A program made the translations under genes and the position numbers. Below are positions 20,422-31,131 of a stretch of DNA of 64,000 nt, one piece after another. Under the pieces are notes generated by a model that did no database searches, was not told where the DNA came from, and was given only the letters and a program-made list of their open reading frames with translations. Source of the DNA: Candidatus Marithrix sp. Canyon 246 (GTDB lineage Bacteria; Pseudomonadota; Gammaproteobacteria; Beggiatoales; Beggiatoaceae); the NCBI RefSeq assembly GCF_001723685.1, contig NZ_MCBX01000044.1:124001-188000 (forward strand). The letters are read 5' to 3'. Every line of letters starts with the position of its first letter. Position 1 is the first letter of the stretch.

Positions 20422-21060
20422 ATGGGACAAAAAGTACATCCTATTGGTATCCGTTTAGGTATAGTTAAAGATTGGTCATCTAAATGGTATGCTGATAGCA
20501 AGGATTATGCTGATTATCTTAATACAGATTTACAAGTACGCACTTTCATCAAAAAGAAATTAGCACGAGCCTCTGTAAGTGAAGTTCGTATTGAACGACC
20601 AGCACGTAATGCTAAAATTATTATTCATACTGCTCGCCCGGGTATTGTGATTGGTAAAAAAGGTGAAGATATTGATAAGTTACGGACCCAAGTTTCAAAA
20701 CTTATGGGTATTCCAGTACATATCAGTGTAGAAGAAATTCGTAAACCTGAAATTGATGCCTATTTAGTAGCAGTTAATGTTGCTCAACAATTAGAGCGAC
20801 GCATAATGTTTAGACGTGCTATGAAAAGAGCCGTTGGTAACGCCATGCGTTTAGGTGCTCAAGGCATTCGTATTAATGTTGGCGGTCGTTTAAATGGTGC
20901 TGAAATTGCGCGTACTGAATGGTATCGCGAAGGACGGGTACCTTTACATACTTTACGTGCTGATATTGATTATGGTGTTGCAGAAGCAAAGACAACCTAT
21001 GGCATTATAGGTGTTAAAGTATGGATATTTAAAGGTGAAATTCTTGGTAAACAGGAATAG
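20422..21060 (+). CDS. rpsC: 30S ribosomal protein S3
   Basis: The 212-aa mRNA-entry protein has [14 protein letters not shown], the KH motif [17 protein letters not shown] and the C-terminal [20 protein letters not shown]. The C-terminal tail is short compared with E. coli (233 aa). Confidence 0.97.
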   Translation: MGQKVHPIGIRLGIVKDWSSKWYADSKDYADYLNTDLQVRTFIKKKLARASVSEVRIERPARNAKIIIHTARPGIVIGKKGEDIDKLRTQVSKLMGIPVHISVEEIRKPEIDAYLVAVNVAQQLERRIMFRRAMKRAVGNAMRLGAQGIRINVGGRLNGAEIARTEWYREGRVPLHTLRADIDYGVAEAKTTYGIIGVKVWIFKGEILGKQE

Positions 21061-21066
21061 TTAATT

Positions 21067-21480
21067 ATGTTACAACCGAAACGTACCAAATTTAGAAAAC
21101 AGCAAAAAGGTCGGAATCGAGGACTTGCTCAACGTGGTAATAAAGTTAGTTTTGGTGAATTTGGGTTAAAAGCAACTGGACGCGGACGTATTACTTCACG
21201 TCAAATTGAAGCAGCACGACGTACTATTACTCGTCATGTAAAACGTGGTGGTAAATTATGGATTCGGTTATTCCCAGATAAACCAATTAGCAAAAAACCA
21301 CTAGAAGTCCGTATGGGTAAAGGTAAAGGTAGTGTTGAATATTGGGTAGCTTTGGTACAGCCCGGTAGTATGCTTTATGAAATTGAAGGTGTTTCTGAAG
21401 ATATTGCTCGTGAAGCATTTCGTTTAGCATCAGCAAAATTATCGGTATCAACTACTTTTGTAAGTCGGACGGTGATGTGA
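21067..21480 (+). CDS. rplP: 50S ribosomal protein L16
   Basis: The 137-aa protein starts [19 protein letters not shown] and has the A-site loop [14 protein letters not shown] with the arginine hydroxylated by YcfD in E. coli. Its TGA overlaps the rpmC ATG. Confidence 0.97.
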   Translation: MLQPKRTKFRKQQKGRNRGLAQRGNKVSFGEFGLKATGRGRITSRQIEAARRTITRHVKRGGKLWIRLFPDKPISKKPLEVRMGKGKGSVEYWVALVQPGSMLYEIEGVSEDIAREAFRLASAKLSVSTTFVSRTVM

Positions 21481-21680
21481 TGACAGCTAAAGAGCTTAGA
21501 GAAAAAAGCAGTGATGACTTAAACAAAGAACTGCTTGATTTATTGAAAGAGCAATTTAATTTACGTATGCAAAAAGCTAATGAGCAATTAAATAGGCATA
21601 CCCAATTAAGAAGCGTCCGACGTAATATTGCTAGAGTAAAAACGATATTAAATGAAAAAAAGAAGGGTAGCCTTGCATGA
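21480..21680 (+). CDS. rpmC: 50S ribosomal protein L29
   Basis: The 66-aa two-helix protein near the exit port has [27 protein letters not shown] and [13 protein letters not shown] chose the ATG at 21480, which overlaps the rplP stop as TGATG, over a GTG one codon upstream. Confidence 0.95.
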   Translation: MTAKELREKSSDDLNKELLDLLKEQFNLRMQKANEQLNRHTQLRSVRRNIARVKTILNEKKKGSLA

Positions 21681-21940
21681 CTGATCAAGCAAAAGTAATA
21701 CGGACCCTTACTGGACGTGTAGTCAGTAATAAAATGGAAAAAACTATTACTGTATTAATTGAACGAAAAGTAAAGCATAGTATGTATGGTAAATATATAA
21801 AACGTTCAACTAAATTACATGCCCATGATGAAGAGCAATTATGTAAGGAAGGCGATCTAGTAGAAATTTTACAATGCCGCCCTTTATCTAAAACAAAATC
21901 TTGGCGTTTGCATAAAATTGTAACAGGGTCTGTTGCTTAA
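21677..21940 (+). CDS. rpsQ: 30S ribosomal protein S17
   Basis: The 87-aa OB-fold protein has [21 protein letters not shown] and [20 protein letters not shown]. It overlaps rpmC by 4 nt (ATGA) and is the last gene of the S10 section. Confidence 0.97.
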   Translation: MTDQAKVIRTLTGRVVSNKMEKTITVLIERKVKHSMYGKYIKRSTKLHAHDEEQLCKEGDLVEILQCRPLSKTKSWRLHKIVTGSVA

Positions 21941-21961
21941 AATAGATGGAGTTTAAAAAAT

Positions 21962-22330
21962 ATGATACAAATGCAATCAATGTTAGACGCTGCCGATAAT
22001 AGTGGGGCACGTCGGATTAAATGTATCAAAGTATTAGGTGGATCGCATCGTCGTTATGCAGGGATTGGTGATATAATTAAAGTCAGTATCTCTGATGCTA
22101 TGCCACGTAGTAAAGTAAAAAAAGGTGAAGTTTATAACGCCGTAGTAGTTAGAACCAGAAAAGGTGTTAGACGTTCTGATGGTTCCTTAATTCGTTTTGA
22201 TGGTAATGCTGCGGTATTATTAAATGCTCAGTTACAACCCATTGGTACTCGTATTTTTGGACCAGTAACCCGTGAATTAAGGGGTGAGCGTTTTATGAGA
22301 ATTATATCTTTAGCCCCAGAAGTTCTTTAG
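21962..22330 (+). CDS. rplN: 50S ribosomal protein L14
   Basis: The 122-aa protein has [30 protein letters not shown] and [13 protein letters not shown] precedes the ATG. First gene of the spc section, only 21 nt after rpsQ. Confidence 0.97.
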   Translation: MIQMQSMLDAADNSGARRIKCIKVLGGSHRRYAGIGDIIKVSISDAMPRSKVKKGEVYNAVVVRTRKGVRRSDGSLIRFDGNAAVLLNAQLQPIGTRIFGPVTRELRGERFMRIISLAPEVL

Positions 22331-22344
22331 ATTTAAATATTAAT

Positions 22345-22662
22345 ATGCGTAGAATTAGAAAAGGTGATGATGTTATAATCATCACGGGCAAAGACAAAGG
22401 TAAGCGCGGTAAAGTAGTTCAATTTAGTCGTAATGATCGCGTTTTAGTAGAAAATATTAATTTAGTTAAGCGTCATACTAAAGGCAATCCTATGAAGGGT
22501 ACCCAAGGTGGTATTCTTGATAAAGAAATGCCGATACACATTTCCAATGTAGCGCTTATTAACTCAACTACCGATAAGGCTGACAAAGTCGGTTTTAAAT
22601 TTCTTGAAGATGGCACTAAGGTGCGTTACTTTAAGTCAAATGGCGAAGTAATAGCGGATTAA
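22345..22662 (+). CDS. rplX: 50S ribosomal protein L24
   Basis: The 105-aa assembly initiator has the KOW motif ([19 protein letters not shown]) and [12 protein letters not shown] followed by [15 protein letters not shown]. Follows rplN by 14 nt. Confidence 0.97.
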   Translation: MRRIRKGDDVIIITGKDKGKRGKVVQFSRNDRVLVENINLVKRHTKGNPMKGTQGGILDKEMPIHISNVALINSTTDKADKVGFKFLEDGTKVRYFKSNGEVIAD

Positions 22663-22669
22663 GATATAA

Positions 22670-23209
22670 ATGGCAAGGTTACAAACATATTACCGTGAGA
22701 CAATTGTTTCAGAATTAAAGGAACAATTTGGCTATAAAAGCATTATGCAAGTGCCAAAGATTGTACAAATTGTCTTAAACATGGGTTTAGGTGAAGCAGT
22801 TGGCGATAAGAAAATAATTGAACGAGCTGTAGCAGATATGACAGCTATTGCGGGTCAAAAACCTGTAGTTACTAAAGCACGTAAATCTATTGCTAATTTT
22901 AAAATTCGTGAAGATTGGCCGATTGGTTGTAAGGTAAATTTACGTAGTGATCGTATGTATGAGTTTCTTGATAGACTCATTAATATAGCTATTCCGCGTA
23001 TTAGAGACTTTCGTGGTTTTAATACAAAGTCTTTTGATGGCCGTGGTAACTATAGTTTAGGTATTAAGGAACAAATTATTTTCCCTGAAATTGATTATGA
23101 TAAAATTGATGTTCTTAGGGGTATGGATATAACAATTTGTACTAGCGCACCGACAAATGAAGAAGCTCGTGCATTATTAACTGCATTTAGTTTTCCATTA
23201 AAGAAATGA
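22670..23209 (+). CDS. rplE: 50S ribosomal protein L5
   Basis: The 179-aa 5S rRNA binder has [21 protein letters not shown] and [20 protein letters not shown]. Follows rplX by 7 nt. Confidence 0.97.
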   Translation: MARLQTYYRETIVSELKEQFGYKSIMQVPKIVQIVLNMGLGEAVGDKKIIERAVADMTAIAGQKPVVTKARKSIANFKIREDWPIGCKVNLRSDRMYEFLDRLINIAIPRIRDFRGFNTKSFDGRGNYSLGIKEQIIFPEIDYDKIDVLRGMDITICTSAPTNEEARALLTAFSFPLKK

Positions 23210-23220
23210 GGTTTTAATCA

Positions 23221-23526
23221 ATGGCAAAAATGTGCATGATTAATCGAGAAGCTAAACGCATACGATTAGTAAAAAAATATGCTGAAAAACGTGCTGAATT
23301 AAAAAAAATATTAGCGGATGTTAATACTAGTGACGAAGAATATGAAAAGGCAAGAAAAAAGTTTCAATCTTTGCCTAGAGATTCTAGTCCATCTCGTATT
23401 CGTAATCGTTGTAGAATCACTGGTCGTCCGCATGGCTTTTATAGAAAATTTGGTTTAGGTAGAAATAAGTTGCGTGAATCGGCTATGCAAGGGTTTATTC
23501 CCGGATTGGTAAAATCAAGTTGGTAA
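23221..23526 (+). CDS. rpsN: 30S ribosomal protein S14 (zinc-free type)
   Basis: The 101-aa protein is the long C-minus paralog: the [21 protein letters not shown] block lacks the CXXC pairs of zinc forms. E. coli S14 is of the same type and length. Confidence 0.97.
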   Translation: MAKMCMINREAKRIRLVKKYAEKRAELKKILADVNTSDEEYEKARKKFQSLPRDSSPSRIRNRCRITGRPHGFYRKFGLGRNKLRESAMQGFIPGLVKSSW

Positions 23527-23538
23527 GGATATAGATTT

Positions 23539-23931
23539 ATGAGTATGTCAGACCCTATTGCCGATATGCTTACGCGCATTCGTAATGCTCAAGCGGTGAC
23601 AAAAAAAGAAGTAGCAATACCAAATGCAAAAATCAAAATAGAAATTGCTAAAATTTTAAAAGAAGAAGGTTACATAATAGATTATAGTGTTTCTAATGAT
23701 TTAAAAGCTATTTTAACAATTATCTTAAAGTATTATGAAGATAAACCTGTAATAAGTAATATTCAACGTGTTAGTACACCGGGTTTACGTATTTACAAAA
23801 ATAAAGATGATTTACCTAAAGTATTAGCTGGTTTAGGTATTGCAATTATTTCTACTTCTAAAGGACTTATGACAGATCGTAATGCGCGTCATGCAGGTCA
23901 TGGTGGTGAAATTATATGTACGGTCTCTTAA
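23539..23931 (+). CDS. rpsH: 30S ribosomal protein S8
   Basis: The 130-aa protein has [18 protein letters not shown], and [20 protein letters not shown] near the C-terminus, the rRNA-binding face. S8 represses the spc operon in E. coli; its mRNA target would lie near rplE but no structure was checked. Confidence 0.97.
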   Translation: MSMSDPIADMLTRIRNAQAVTKKEVAIPNAKIKIEIAKILKEEGYIIDYSVSNDLKAILTIILKYYEDKPVISNIQRVSTPGLRIYKNKDDLPKVLAGLGIAIISTSKGLMTDRNARHAGHGGEIICTVS

Positions 23932-23949
23932 GATAAGGTATATAAAATA

Positions 23950-24483
23950 ATGTCCAGAATTGCTAATAGTCCAGTTGAAATTCCTAATGGTCTTGAAGTT
24001 AAGCTTGACGAACAAGTAATTATAGTAAAAGGTAAAAAAGGCAGTTTAGAGCAGCAATTACCTAAAGAAGTTGAAATTAAGCAAGTAGATAATGTATTGA
24101 CATTTGCAGCTCGTAATAATGTAAAAACAGCAAAAGCTTTAGCAGGCACAATACGAGCATTAGTCAATAATATGGTGCTGGGAGTCACAGCAGGTTTTGA
24201 AAAAAAATTAAAATTAGTTGGTGTGGGTTATCGCGCTCAAATACAGGGAAAAGTATTAAATCTGAATTTAGGTTTTTCTCATCCAATCAATTTTAATATA
24301 CCTGAAGGTATTACTATTGAAGCACCAAGCCAAACAGAACTCGTTGTAAAAGGTATTAGTAAGCAACAAGTTGGACAAATTGCTGCTAATATTCGTGCTT
24401 TTCGTCCACCAGAACCTTATAAGGGCAAAGGTGTGAAATATGCTGATGAAGTCATAGTAAGAAAAGAAGCTAAGAAAAAATGA
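23950..24483 (+). CDS. rplF: 50S ribosomal protein L6
   Basis: The 177-aa protein has [14 protein letters not shown], the duplicated fold and the C-terminal block [20 protein letters not shown]. Overlaps rplR by 4 nt. Confidence 0.97.
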   Translation: MSRIANSPVEIPNGLEVKLDEQVIIVKGKKGSLEQQLPKEVEIKQVDNVLTFAARNNVKTAKALAGTIRALVNNMVLGVTAGFEKKLKLVGVGYRAQIQGKVLNLNLGFSHPINFNIPEGITIEAPSQTELVVKGISKQQVGQIAANIRAFRPPEPYKGKGVKYADEVIVRKEAKKK

Positions 24484-24833
24484 TTAAAAAAATAAGTCGT
24501 TTACGTCGTAGCAAACGTACTAGAGCTACTATTAAAAGATTAGGTGAAACACGTTTATGTATAAATAAGACTCCACGTCATATTTATGCACAACTAATTG
24601 CACCAAATGGTTCTGAAGTTCTAGCTAGTGCATCTAGCTTAGATAAAGAATTTAAAAAAGATCATAATAATGGTGGTAATGTAGAAGCAGCTACTTTAAT
24701 TGGCTCTATGATTGGTCAACGTGCTAAATCACTGAATATTACTAAAGTAGCTTTTGATCGTTCTGGATTTCAATATCATGGTCGTATCAAAGCATTAGCA
24801 GATGCTGCACGTAAACAAGGATTAAATTTTTAA
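24480..24833 (+). CDS. rplR: 50S ribosomal protein L18
   Basis: The 117-aa 5S rRNA binder has [20 protein letters not shown] and [20 protein letters not shown]. One nucleotide separates it from rpsE. Confidence 0.97.
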   Translation: MIKKISRLRRSKRTRATIKRLGETRLCINKTPRHIYAQLIAPNGSEVLASASSLDKEFKKDHNNGGNVEAATLIGSMIGQRAKSLNITKVAFDRSGFQYHGRIKALADAARKQGLNF

Positions 24834-24834
24834 T

Positions 24835-25338
24835 ATGGCAAATTACGATAATTCACGTAATAAAAGTGATGATTTATTAGAAAAATTAGTTTCTGTCAAT
24901 CGTGTTGCTAAAGTGGTAAAAGGTGGACGTATCTTTAGCTTTACTGCTTTAACAGTTGTTGGAGATGGCAAAGGAAAAGTTGGCTTTGGTTATGGTAAAG
25001 CTCGTGAAGTGCCAATAGCAATTCAAAAAGCAATGGATAGTGCGCGTAAGAATATGCTTAATGTTCCTTTAAAAGGAACAACGTTACAATATCCTATTGT
25101 AGCTGAACATGGGGCGGCTAAGGTTTATATGCAACCAGCTTCTGAAGGTACAGGAATCATTGCTGGTGGTGCAATGCGTGCAGTTTTTGATGTTTTAGGT
25201 GTACGTGATGTATTAGCAAAAACTATTGGTAGTTCCAATCATAAAAATGTTGTACTTGCGATGTTTAATGGCTTAAAGAATATGGCTAGTCCTGAGTCTA
25301 TAGCTGCTAAACGTGGTAAAAGTATTGAAGAATTATGA
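24835..25338 (+). CDS. rpsE: 30S ribosomal protein S5
   Basis: The 167-aa protein has [21 protein letters not shown] and [18 protein letters not shown], the loop linked to spectinomycin and ambiguity phenotypes. Overlaps rpmD by 4 nt. Confidence 0.97.
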   Translation: MANYDNSRNKSDDLLEKLVSVNRVAKVVKGGRIFSFTALTVVGDGKGKVGFGYGKAREVPIAIQKAMDSARKNMLNVPLKGTTLQYPIVAEHGAAKVYMQPASEGTGIIAGGAMRAVFDVLGVRDVLAKTIGSSNHKNVVLAMFNGLKNMASPESIAAKRGKSIEEL

Positions 25339-25517
25339 AAAAGATGCTAAGAGTAACGCAAGTAGGCAGTGTGAATAGACGCAAACCAGATCATAAGGCA
25401 TGTGTAGCAGGCTTAGGATTAAGAAGAATGCACCATACTGTTGAAGTAGAAGATACTCCAGCTATACGTGGTATGATCCAAAAAGTGGTCTATTTGTTGA
25501 AAGTGGAAAAAGTTTAA
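25335..25517 (+). CDS. rpmD: 50S ribosomal protein L30
   Basis: The 60-aa protein has [26 protein letters not shown] cut here as two overlapping conserved parts, then [13 protein letters not shown]. It uses the ATGA overlap with rpsE and precedes rplO by 2 nt. Confidence 0.95.
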   Translation: MKKMLRVTQVGSVNRRKPDHKACVAGLGLRRMHHTVEVEDTPAIRGMIQKVVYLLKVEKV

Positions 25518-25519
25518 TC

Positions 25520-25954
25520 ATGTATCTGAATACGTTAAAACCAGCACCCGGTACTAAAACAGTAGCAAAACGTGTTGGACGTGGTATTGGCTGTGGTTTT
25601 GGAAAAACCTGTGGACGTGGTCATAAAGGTCAACGCTCACGTTCTGGTGGTTATCATAAAGTCGGTTTTGAAGGCGGACAAATGCCATTACAAAGGCGTT
25701 TGCCAAAAGTTGGTTTTGTTTCATTAAAAGCCAAATTTACTGCTCAAGTGTGTTTACATGAACTTGAAGCAGTAAAAGAGGATGTAGTAACTTTAGTGAA
25801 TTTAAAAGCCGCCAATATTATTCCACAAACTAGTAAACGCGCTAAAGTAATTGTTTCAGGGAAATTAACAAAAGCTATAACCATTAAAGGATTAGCGGTC
25901 ACAAAAGGCGCACGCTCTGCAATAGAGGCTGCTGGTGGAACGATTGAAGATTGA
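25520..25954 (+). CDS. rplO: 50S ribosomal protein L15
   Basis: The 144-aa protein has the Gly/Arg-rich N-terminal extension ([20 protein letters not shown]) and the C-terminal globular domain ending [17 protein letters not shown]. Immediately before secY. Confidence 0.97.
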   Translation: MYLNTLKPAPGTKTVAKRVGRGIGCGFGKTCGRGHKGQRSRSGGYHKVGFEGGQMPLQRRLPKVGFVSLKAKFTAQVCLHELEAVKEDVVTLVNLKAANIIPQTSKRAKVIVSGKLTKAITIKGLAVTKGARSAIEAAGGTIED

Positions 25955-25980
25955 TTTTCAATTTTAAAAAGAGGACTTAA

Positions 25981-27315
25981 GTGGCTATTAATACAGCGAG
26001 TGAATTAGGAAAATTGGGTCGTTTAACCGAGCTAAAACAACGTTTGTTGTTTGTGCTAGGTGCAATAATTGTTTTTCGCATAGGTACTTTTATTCCTGTT
26101 CCCGGAATTGATCCGGTAGCATTAGCGAATATGTTTGAATCGCAACGCGGTACGATCTTAGACATGTTTAACATGTTTTCAGGTGGTGCTTTAGAGCGTT
26201 TTTCTGTCTTTGCGATAGGAATTATGCCTTATATTTCTGCATCTATTATTATGCAATTGTTGACTGTGGTATCACCAAAGTTAGAGCAATTGAAAAAAGA
26301 AGGAGATGCAGGGCGACGTAAAATTACTCAATATACTCGTTATGGAACATTAGTATTAGCACTTTTCCAAGCTACAGGTGTGGCTATTGCTTTAGAAAGT
26401 CAAAATGTTGTCATTGAATCAGGTATGGCTTTTAAAGTAACAGCTGTCATGACTTTGGTAACCGGTACATTATTTTTAATGTGGTTAGGTGAACAAGTTA
26501 CTGAACGTGGAATTGGCAATGGTATTTCCATCATTATTTTCGCTGGTATTGTGGCAGGTTTACCTTCAGCAGTAGGTGGTACCTTAGAATTGGCACGTAC
26601 TGGTCAATTACATGTATTAACATTATTGTTATTATTTGCGATAATTTTATTTGTAATAGCTTTTGTGGTATTTGTAGAACGTGGTCAGCGTCGTTTAACA
26701 GTAAATTATGCCAAACGTCAGATTGGTAATAAAATGTATGCTGGACAAAGCAGTCATTTACCATTAAAGTTAAATATGGCTGGTGTGATTCCACCTATTT
26801 TTGCTTCTAGTATTATTTTATTTCCAGCTACTTTAGGTGGTTGGTTAGGTAGTGCTGAAGGTATGACATGGTTAAAAGATTTATCTCAAACCTTGTCACC
26901 GGGACAACCATTATATGTGTTTGCATATGCAGTTGCGATTATATTTTTCTGTTTTTTTTATACAGCTTTAATATTTAATCCAAAAGAAATAGCAGATAAT
27001 TTAAAAAAATCAGGTGCTTTTATCCCCGGTGTCAGACCCGGGAAACAAACAGCAGCATATATTGATACAGTAATGTCGCATTTAACATTAGCGGCTGCTA
27101 TTTATATAACAGCAATTTGTTTGTTACCAGAATTTTTAACATTAAAATGGAATGTTCCATTTTATTTTGGTGGTACTTCATTGTTAATTATTGTTGTGGT
27201 GACAATGGACTTTATGTCGCAAGTACAAGCGCATTTAATGTCACATCAATATGAAAGTTTGATGAAAAATACTAATTTAGGTGGTGGTGATAGTCGGAAT
27301 CCACTATTGCGTTAA
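25981..27315 (+). CDS. secY: Preprotein translocase channel subunit SecY
   Basis: The 444-aa protein has ten predicted membrane segments, the TM2 plug region [22 protein letters not shown] and the cytoplasmic loop [19 protein letters not shown]. It starts at GTG after an AAGAGGAC ribosome binding site. It forms the SecYEG channel for export and membrane insertion. It is the usual penultimate spc gene, followed by rpmJ after 55 nt. Confidence 0.97.
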   Translation: MAINTASELGKLGRLTELKQRLLFVLGAIIVFRIGTFIPVPGIDPVALANMFESQRGTILDMFNMFSGGALERFSVFAIGIMPYISASIIMQLLTVVSPKLEQLKKEGDAGRRKITQYTRYGTLVLALFQATGVAIALESQNVVIESGMAFKVTAVMTLVTGTLFLMWLGEQVTERGIGNGISIIIFAGIVAGLPSAVGGTLELARTGQLHVLTLLLLFAIILFVIAFVVFVERGQRRLTVNYAKRQIGNKMYAGQSSHLPLKLNMAGVIPPIFASSIILFPATLGGWLGSAEGMTWLKDLSQTLSPGQPLYVFAYAVAIIFFCFFYTALIFNPKEIADNLKKSGAFIPGVRPGKQTAAYIDTVMSHLTLAAAIYITAICLLPEFLTLKWNVPFYFGGTSLLIIVVVTMDFMSQVQAHLMSHQYESLMKNTNLGGGDSRNPLLR

Positions 27316-27323
27316 TACTATTC

Positions 27324-27351
27324 ATCGGTTATCAATCATCAGATAACCGAT
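27324..27351 (+). promoter_or_regulatory. Stem-loop in the secY-rpmJ gap
   Basis: A perfect 9-bp stem (atcggttat / ataaccgat) with a 10-nt loop occupies the only gap longer than 40 nt in the ribosomal block. No T-run follows, so it is more likely an RNA processing or attenuation element than a terminator. Confidence 0.4.
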
Positions 27352-27370
27352 AATTAAAATTTAGTTAAAT

Positions 27371-27484
27371 ATGAAAGTCAGAGCTTCAGTAAAAAAGATT
27401 TGTAGAAATTGTAAGGTTATTCGTCGTAATGGCTCAGTCAGAGTTATTTGTAAAGAAAAACGACATAAGCAGCGACAAGGTTAA
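27371..27484 (+). CDS. rpmJ: 50S ribosomal protein L36 (zinc-binding type)
   Basis: The 37-aa protein begins [14 protein letters not shown] and has the zinc ligands Cys11, Cys14, Cys27 and His32. It is the C-plus paralog found in the spc operon. The stop is TAA and rpsM follows after 36 nt. Confidence 0.96.
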   Translation: MKVRASVKKICRNCKVIRRNGSVRVICKEKRHKQRQG

Positions 27485-27520
27485 TAATAGAAATCATTAA
27501 TAATTAAAAGAGAGTAATTT

Positions 27521-27877
27521 ATGGCCCGTATTGCTGGTATAAATATCCCAGTACATAAACATACAGTCATTGCATTGACCTCAATTTATGGTATTGGTAA
27601 TACTACAGCACAAAATATTTGTGATACCCTAGGTATTCCACATAAGCTTAAAGTAAAAGATTTAAAAGATGAAGAATTAGAGAATTTACGTGCTGAAGTT
27701 GCCAAATATAATGTTGAAGGTGATTTACGTCGTGAAGTTTCAATGAATATTAAGCGTTTAATGGACTTAGGCTGTTATCGTGGTATGAGACATAGACGTG
27801 GTTTACCTGTACATGGTCAACGTACCAGTACTAATGCTCGGACTCGTAAAGGTCCTCGTAGAGCTATTAAGAAATAA
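27521..27877 (+). CDS. rpsM: 30S ribosomal protein S13
   Basis: The 118-aa head protein that contacts P-site tRNA has [14 protein letters not shown] and [19 protein letters not shown] strong AGAGAG site precedes the ATG. First gene of the alpha section. Confidence 0.97.
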   Translation: MARIAGINIPVHKHTVIALTSIYGIGNTTAQNICDTLGIPHKLKVKDLKDEELENLRAEVAKYNVEGDLRREVSMNIKRLMDLGCYRGMRHRRGLPVHGQRTSTNARTRKGPRRAIKK

Positions 27878-27906
27878 CTTTAAATTAATAATTTATAATT
27901 AAAAAT

Positions 27907-28296
27907 ATGGCGAAGGCAGCACAGCGTTCACGTAAGAAAGTAAAAAAGAATGTAACTGATGGCATTGCCCATGTACATGCTTCTTTTAATAATACCATCA
28001 TTACCATCACAGATCGTCAGGGCAACGCTTTAGGTTGGGCGACTGCTGGTGGTAGTGGTTTTCGTGGTTCACGTAAAAGTACACCTTTTGCTGCTCAAAT
28101 AGCGGCTGAAAAGGTTGGTAATATAGTTAAAGAATTTGGTGTTAAAAATTTGGATGTCAGAATAAAAGGACCGGGTCCAGGACGAGAATCAGCCGTTCGG
28201 TCTTTAAATGCTAATGGATTTAAGATTATTAGTATTACAGATGTGACACCAATTCCGCATAATGGTTGTCGTCCTCCTAAAAGACGTAGAGTTTAA
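27907..28296 (+). CDS. rpsK: 30S ribosomal protein S11
   Basis: The 129-aa platform protein has [20 protein letters not shown] and the C-terminal [16 protein letters not shown], including the Asn-Gly site that forms isoaspartate in E. coli. Confidence 0.97.
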   Translation: MAKAAQRSRKKVKKNVTDGIAHVHASFNNTIITITDRQGNALGWATAGGSGFRGSRKSTPFAAQIAAEKVGNIVKEFGVKNLDVRIKGPGPGRESAVRSLNANGFKIISITDVTPIPHNGCRPPKRRRV

Positions 28297-28298
28297 AT

Positions 28299-28919
28299 AT
28301 GGCAAGATATCTTGGTCCTAAATGTAAATTAAGCCGCCGTGAGGGTGTGGATCTATTTTTAAAAAGTCGTACACGCAGTTTAGATTCTAAATGCAAGTTA
28401 GAGAAATTACCGGGACAGCATGGTGATAAGCGTCCTCGTATGTCTGACTATGCATTGCAATTACGTGAAAAACAAAAAATACGCCGACTTTATGGTGTTT
28501 TAGAAAAGCAATTTCATAATTATTATGTGAAAGCAAGTAGCTTAAAAGGTTCAACAGGCGAAAATTTATTGACATTACTAGAATGTCGTTTAGACAATAT
28601 TGTATATCGCATGGGATTTGGTGTGACTCGTGCTGAAACTAGACAATTAGTAAGTCATAAAGCTATTTTAGTAAATGATAGTGTAGTAAATATTGCTTCT
28701 TACCAAGTGAAAGCGGGCGATGTTATATCTATCCGTGAAAAAAGTCGTAAACAATTGCGTATTCAAGCAGCATTAAATAGTGCTAAGGAATATGGTTTCC
28801 CTGAATGGGTTGATGTTGATGTCGATAAAATGCAAGGGATATTTAAATCTACACCAGAACGTGGTGAATTACCAAGTGATATCAATGAACAACTGGTAGT
28901 GGAATTGTATTCCAAATAG
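28299..28919 (+). CDS. rpsD: 30S ribosomal protein S4
   Basis: The 206-aa assembly initiator has [26 protein letters not shown] and the S4 RNA-binding domain ([18 protein letters not shown]). It is the zinc-free form. In E. coli S4 represses the alpha operon. Two nt after rpsK. Confidence 0.97.
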   Translation: MARYLGPKCKLSRREGVDLFLKSRTRSLDSKCKLEKLPGQHGDKRPRMSDYALQLREKQKIRRLYGVLEKQFHNYYVKASSLKGSTGENLLTLLECRLDNIVYRMGFGVTRAETRQLVSHKAILVNDSVVNIASYQVKAGDVISIREKSRKQLRIQAALNSAKEYGFPEWVDVDVDKMQGIFKSTPERGELPSDINEQLVVELYSK

Positions 28920-28932
28920 GGGCAAGCCTATC

Positions 28933-29922
28933 ATGATGGAATTATTAAAACCACGTATAGTTGATGTTCAACATATCAATGAAACAACAGCATTAATTAC
29001 ATTAGAGCCTTTGGATCGTGGTTTTGGCTATACATTAGGTAATGCTTTAAGACGAGTATTATTATCTTCTATGCCGGGAGCTGCGGTAGTAGAAGTTGTA
29101 ATTGATGGTGTATTACATGAATATACCCCAATTGAGGGTGTACAAGAAGATGTCATTGATATATTATTAAATTTGAAGGGTTTAGCCATTCGCATGGAAG
29201 GTTGTGAAGAGGTAAATTTGCGACTAACTAAACAAGGACCGGGTCCAGTATGTGGTTCTGATATTATTGTAGATAGTAATGTAGAAGTAGCAAATCCTGA
29301 TCATGTTATTGCTAATTTGACAAAAGCCATTGATTTCAATATGAATTTGAAAATAATGATGGGGCGCGGTTATCAGCCCGCTAGTCAAAGAATTCAAGAT
29401 GATGATAATGAAACTCCTATCGGTACTTTAAAGTTAGACGCTTCTTTTAGTCCAATTTTGCGCGTATCTTACCAAGTTGAAAGGGCACGAGTTAAACAAC
29501 GTACTGATCTTGATAAGCTAATTATTGACATAGAAACTAACATGACAATTGATCCAGAAACTGCTGTAAAAACAGCGGCTGGTATTTTACAAGATCAATT
29601 GTCTGTTATTGTTGATTTAAAAGGTGATGTTGAGGCAGAAAATACCACAACAGAAAAGAATGAAATTGATCCAATTTTATTACGACCTGTTGATGAGTTA
29701 GAATTAACAGTACGTTCTGCTAATTGTTTGAAAGCAGAAAGAATTTTATATATTGGTGATTTGATTCAAAAATCAGAAACAGAATTATTAAAGACACCAA
29801 ACCTTGGTAAGAAATCTTTAACAGAAATTAAGGATGTATTAGCCTCACGGGGACTTTCTTTAGGGGCACGTTTAGAAAGTTGGCCTCCTCCCGGATTGGA
29901 GGATAATTCAAAAGATTCTTAA
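28933..29922 (+). CDS. rpoA: RNA polymerase alpha subunit
   Basis: The 329-aa subunit has the N-terminal dimer domain ([19 protein letters not shown] form, [16 protein letters not shown]) and the C-terminal UP-element binding domain ([35 protein letters not shown]). The linker holds a short acidic insert ([14 protein letters not shown]). ATG is doubled at the start, so the first codon may be either. Confidence 0.98.
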   Translation: MMELLKPRIVDVQHINETTALITLEPLDRGFGYTLGNALRRVLLSSMPGAAVVEVVIDGVLHEYTPIEGVQEDVIDILLNLKGLAIRMEGCEEVNLRLTKQGPGPVCGSDIIVDSNVEVANPDHVIANLTKAIDFNMNLKIMMGRGYQPASQRIQDDDNETPIGTLKLDASFSPILRVSYQVERARVKQRTDLDKLIIDIETNMTIDPETAVKTAAGILQDQLSVIVDLKGDVEAENTTTEKNEIDPILLRPVDELELTVRSANCLKAERILYIGDLIQKSETELLKTPNLGKKSLTEIKDVLASRGLSLGARLESWPPPGLEDNSKDS

Positions 29923-29943
29923 TGAAACGAATAAAGGAAAATT

Positions 29944-30330
29944 ATGCGCCATAGAAAGAAAGGTCGGCACTTAAATAGGACCAGTAGTCATAGAAAAGCA
30001 ATGTTTAAAAATATGGCTGTGTCACTTTTTCGCCACGAAATAATTAAAACAACTTTACCTAAAGCTAAAGAACTACGTAGAGTAGTAGAACCTTTAATTA
30101 CTTTATCTAAAGAAGATAGCGTTTCTAAACGTCGTTTAGCTTTTGCTAGATTAAGAGATAGAGAAATTGTCACAAAATTATTTAATGAATTGGGTCCACG
30201 TTATAAGGAACGTCCGGGTGGATATTTAAGAATTCTTAAATGTGGCTTTAGAACGGGTGATAAAGCACCAATGGCTATTGTTGAATTAGTGGATAGACCA
30301 ATAATAGAAGAAGAAGAAACCGAAGTTTAA
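29944..30330 (+). CDS. rplQ: 50S ribosomal protein L17
   Basis: The 128-aa protein has [20 protein letters not shown] and [26 protein letters not shown] precedes the start. Last gene of the block; a perfect palindrome follows at 30340. Confidence 0.97.
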   Translation: MRHRKKGRHLNRTSSHRKAMFKNMAVSLFRHEIIKTTLPKAKELRRVVEPLITLSKEDSVSKRRLAFARLRDREIVTKLFNELGPRYKERPGGYLRILKCGFRTGDKAPMAIVELVDRPIIEEEETEV

Positions 30331-30339
30331 AAACTTGTG

Positions 30340-30372
30340 AAACCTTGAAATCAATTGATTTCAAGGTTTTAT
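30340..30372. terminator. Terminator after rplQ
   Basis: A perfect 30-bp palindrome (arms aaaccttgaaatcaa and ttgatttcaaggttt) runs into tttatc. It lies between convergent rplQ and the OmpA-type lipoprotein gene, so it may serve both directions. Confidence 0.75.
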
Positions 30373-30375
30373 CAT

Positions 30376-31044
30376 TTATTGTGAATTTTGATATAATTCG
30401 GCGGCACGTTGTTGATCAATTGTAATTTTAATTACAACGCGACGATTTAATGCTCTACCATCTTCTGTATCATTAGGAACAATTGGTTTACTTTCACCAT
30501 AACCAACTGAACTCAATTTAATTGATGGATTTTTTGCATTGAGGTAATTTTTAATAGATTCAGCCCGTTGTTCAGATAGTGTCTGATTATAGTCATCTTC
30601 ACCCCTATCATCAGTATGACCTTCAATAAGAACTATATTTTCAGGATATTTAGATAGTACATCAGCGAATTTATCTAATTTAGTATGTTCAGAAGGTTTT
30701 ATACTAGCATCATCAAAATCAAAAAGTACTTTCATTTGAAAGTCAATTTTTTCATTGCCTTCTTCTTTTTCCACTTTTACCTGACTAACACCGGGTATTG
30801 TATTTAGTTCCTGAGCTTGTTTATCTATCCGATTACCAATAAACCCTCCGATTCCTGCACCTATGACGCTGCCAATAATTGCGCCTTCTTTTTCACGTCC
30901 GGGTTTATCTCCAATTGCAGCTCCAATTGCAGCGCCAGCTACTGCGCCAATTCCAGTTCCTTTTATGGCATTACTAGTACCGCAAGCAGTTAAATAACTC
31001 AGGCTTGTGATTAATATTGTCGTTCCTACAAATTTTTTCATCAT
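30376..31044 (-). CDS. OmpA-family lipoprotein with glycine-zipper domain
   Basis: The 222-aa precursor has a lipobox (SYLTAC) at about residue 20, a glycine-zipper stretch (GAVAGAAIGAAIG and GSVIGAGIGGFIGNRI) that likely inserts in or lies on the membrane, and a C-terminal OmpA/MotB peptidoglycan-binding domain (LIEGHTDDRGEDDYN, LSEQRAESIKNYL, ALNRRVVIKI). It should tether the outer membrane to peptidoglycan. The start has two consecutive ATG codons. Confidence 0.85.
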   Translation of the reverse strand: MMKKFVGTTILITSLSYLTACGTSNAIKGTGIGAVAGAAIGAAIGDKPGREKEGAIIGSVIGAGIGGFIGNRIDKQAQELNTIPGVSQVKVEKEEGNEKIDFQMKVLFDFDDASIKPSEHTKLDKFADVLSKYPENIVLIEGHTDDRGEDDYNQTLSEQRAESIKNYLNAKNPSIKLSSVGYGESKPIVPNDTEDGRALNRRVVIKITIDQQRAAELYQNSQ

Positions 31045-31131
31045 TTTATCCTACAAGTTTTAAAAAACATATATAATATCGCATTAGTATTAGAAATAAT
31101 TTTTTTATTTCTGTCAAGTCTTTTCTTCATT

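Noticed and set aside
27324..27351. Terminator splitting the spc and alpha operons
   Set aside because: The stem lacks a T-run and rpmJ follows within 20 nt, so I list it only as a regulatory or processing stem-loop.
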